The notes under the pieces are model-generated. The model was not told where the DNA came from, ran no database searches, and worked only from the letters and a program-made list of their open reading frames with translations. Shown piece after piece: positions 63,131 to 64,000 of a DNA stretch of 64,000 nt. Within the stretch, counting starts at the first letter, position 1. Each line of letters begins with the position of its first letter. This DNA is from Phoenix dactylifera. Taxonomy: Eukaryota; Streptophyta; Magnoliopsida; Arecales; Arecaceae. The stretch spans positions 124,001 through 188,000 of the forward strand of contig NW_024067850.1 in assembly GCF_009389715.1 (NCBI RefSeq), in the 5' to 3' direction. Made by a program: the position numbers and the translations under genes.

Positions 63131-64000
63131 AGACCGACTAAGTTTGGTACAAGCAATCTCAAATCAATCATGGTCCTAATCAATCATATGATTTTAATAT
63201 TTTTAATTTTCAAATAACTTTGTGAGTTGAATATCATTTATATTCTTTTTTGAATCGAGTAGGCATTGCGTATACTTATAGATTAGTTATGTTACAAAGA
63301 CCAAGTTAAGATATTAGCTTTAAAGATGTGACTATTTGGCGCATTCCCAAATCTATAAATCTCATCTTTAATTTAATAGTTACGAGCGTCCAAAGCCGGG
63401 CTATATATCTAGTGCAAGATTATATTTTAATTTTTTAAACAGAGGAATCCATGATCACCTCTTTTGCTGGTATATCATTGTGCGACATACAAGCATTTCA
63501 TTAGAATCAAAAGAAATACCCAAATGAGCTTAATTCACATTCACAAGGAGCTTATTTCCATATGGCCGTGCAAATTAGAATCTCACAAGTAACTATTAGG
63601 ATAAGAGATAGCCATTTGGGTCCACTTAGGGTTTAAGAGACCCCCAATCTCAGAATGCTTCGCAACATGACACTGCACAGCTATGGTAGGGACATACAAC
63701 GCAGGGCTTTAATAGTTTGTTATGATCTCTGTTCATGTTCATGTACTCAAGTCATCAGCCTTCAATTGAATCTGTCTATTTCTGATTGTCGCCAAGTGCA
63801 ACTATAATTAGGTGAACTAACCGCATGCAGGAGCTTTTACTATGCCTAAGTTTAATGCCAGGCACCACTTAATACTATAACTACAGAAGTATTAAATGTG
63901 TGCACTTTCTCTGCGTACTGCCCATCGAGCACTCCCCGGCCACGATCTTATGTACGGATCTAATTCATGTCATGTTAATGAATTTGAGATGAAATTACAT
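63131..64000. other. Intergenic, nothing recognised
   Basis: AT-rich non-coding sequence to the end of the window. Confidence 0.4.

Overview
This is a plant nuclear chromosome window. The genes have many spliced introns, the spacers are AT-rich, there is a nuclear-type tRNA, and LTR retrotransposons, a CACTA element, LINE ends and MITEs are plentiful. Plant-specific families (CBP60, CASP-like, a BIO1-type aminotransferase) fix it as an angiosperm. Moderate coding GC and the repeat style suggest a non-grass monocot such as a palm, but I cannot prove that from the sequence.

Layout: (1) 1-9066, plus strand, is the 3' half of a mitochondrial BIO3-BIO1-type biotin gene, entering the window at the end of an exon. 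(2) 9.5-20.4 kb is repeat-rich: a damaged Gypsy-type LTR element, another LTR-like block, a MITE, a long-TIR foldback element, a LINE 3' end and TACCG-rich elements. (3) 21554-31570, plus strand, is a complete 8-exon CBP60 calmodulin-binding transcription factor of 641 codons. (4) 32614-37849 is a complete non-autonomous LTR retrotransposon (target duplication AGTAT) with tandem arrays in its LTRs and interior. (5) 38.6-41.1 kb holds a LINE end, a tRNA-Arg(TCT) on the minus strand and a hAT-type MITE with a perfect 8-bp duplication. (6) 44645-50193, plus strand, is a 3-exon CASP-like membrane protein gene with a 4.9-kb second intron. (7) 50.7-64 kb is nested mobile DNA: a large microsatellite, one end of a deleted CACTA element, a truncated Gypsy-type LTR plus leader, and a nearly intact Copia element (55563-62436, minus strand, target duplication AAAAC). 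The Copia element split a frameshifted copy of an MMtag-domain gene.

The three cellular protein genes (biotin synthesis, Ca2+/calmodulin signalling, membrane scaffold) and the tRNA are independent single genes; nothing suggests they work together. The most unusual signal is in the Copia element. It lacks a recognisable tRNA primer-binding site. A 15-nt segment starting 2 nt inside its 5' LTR boundary is perfectly complementary to a segment of its own LTR, which raises the possibility of self-priming or a long-range leader stem.
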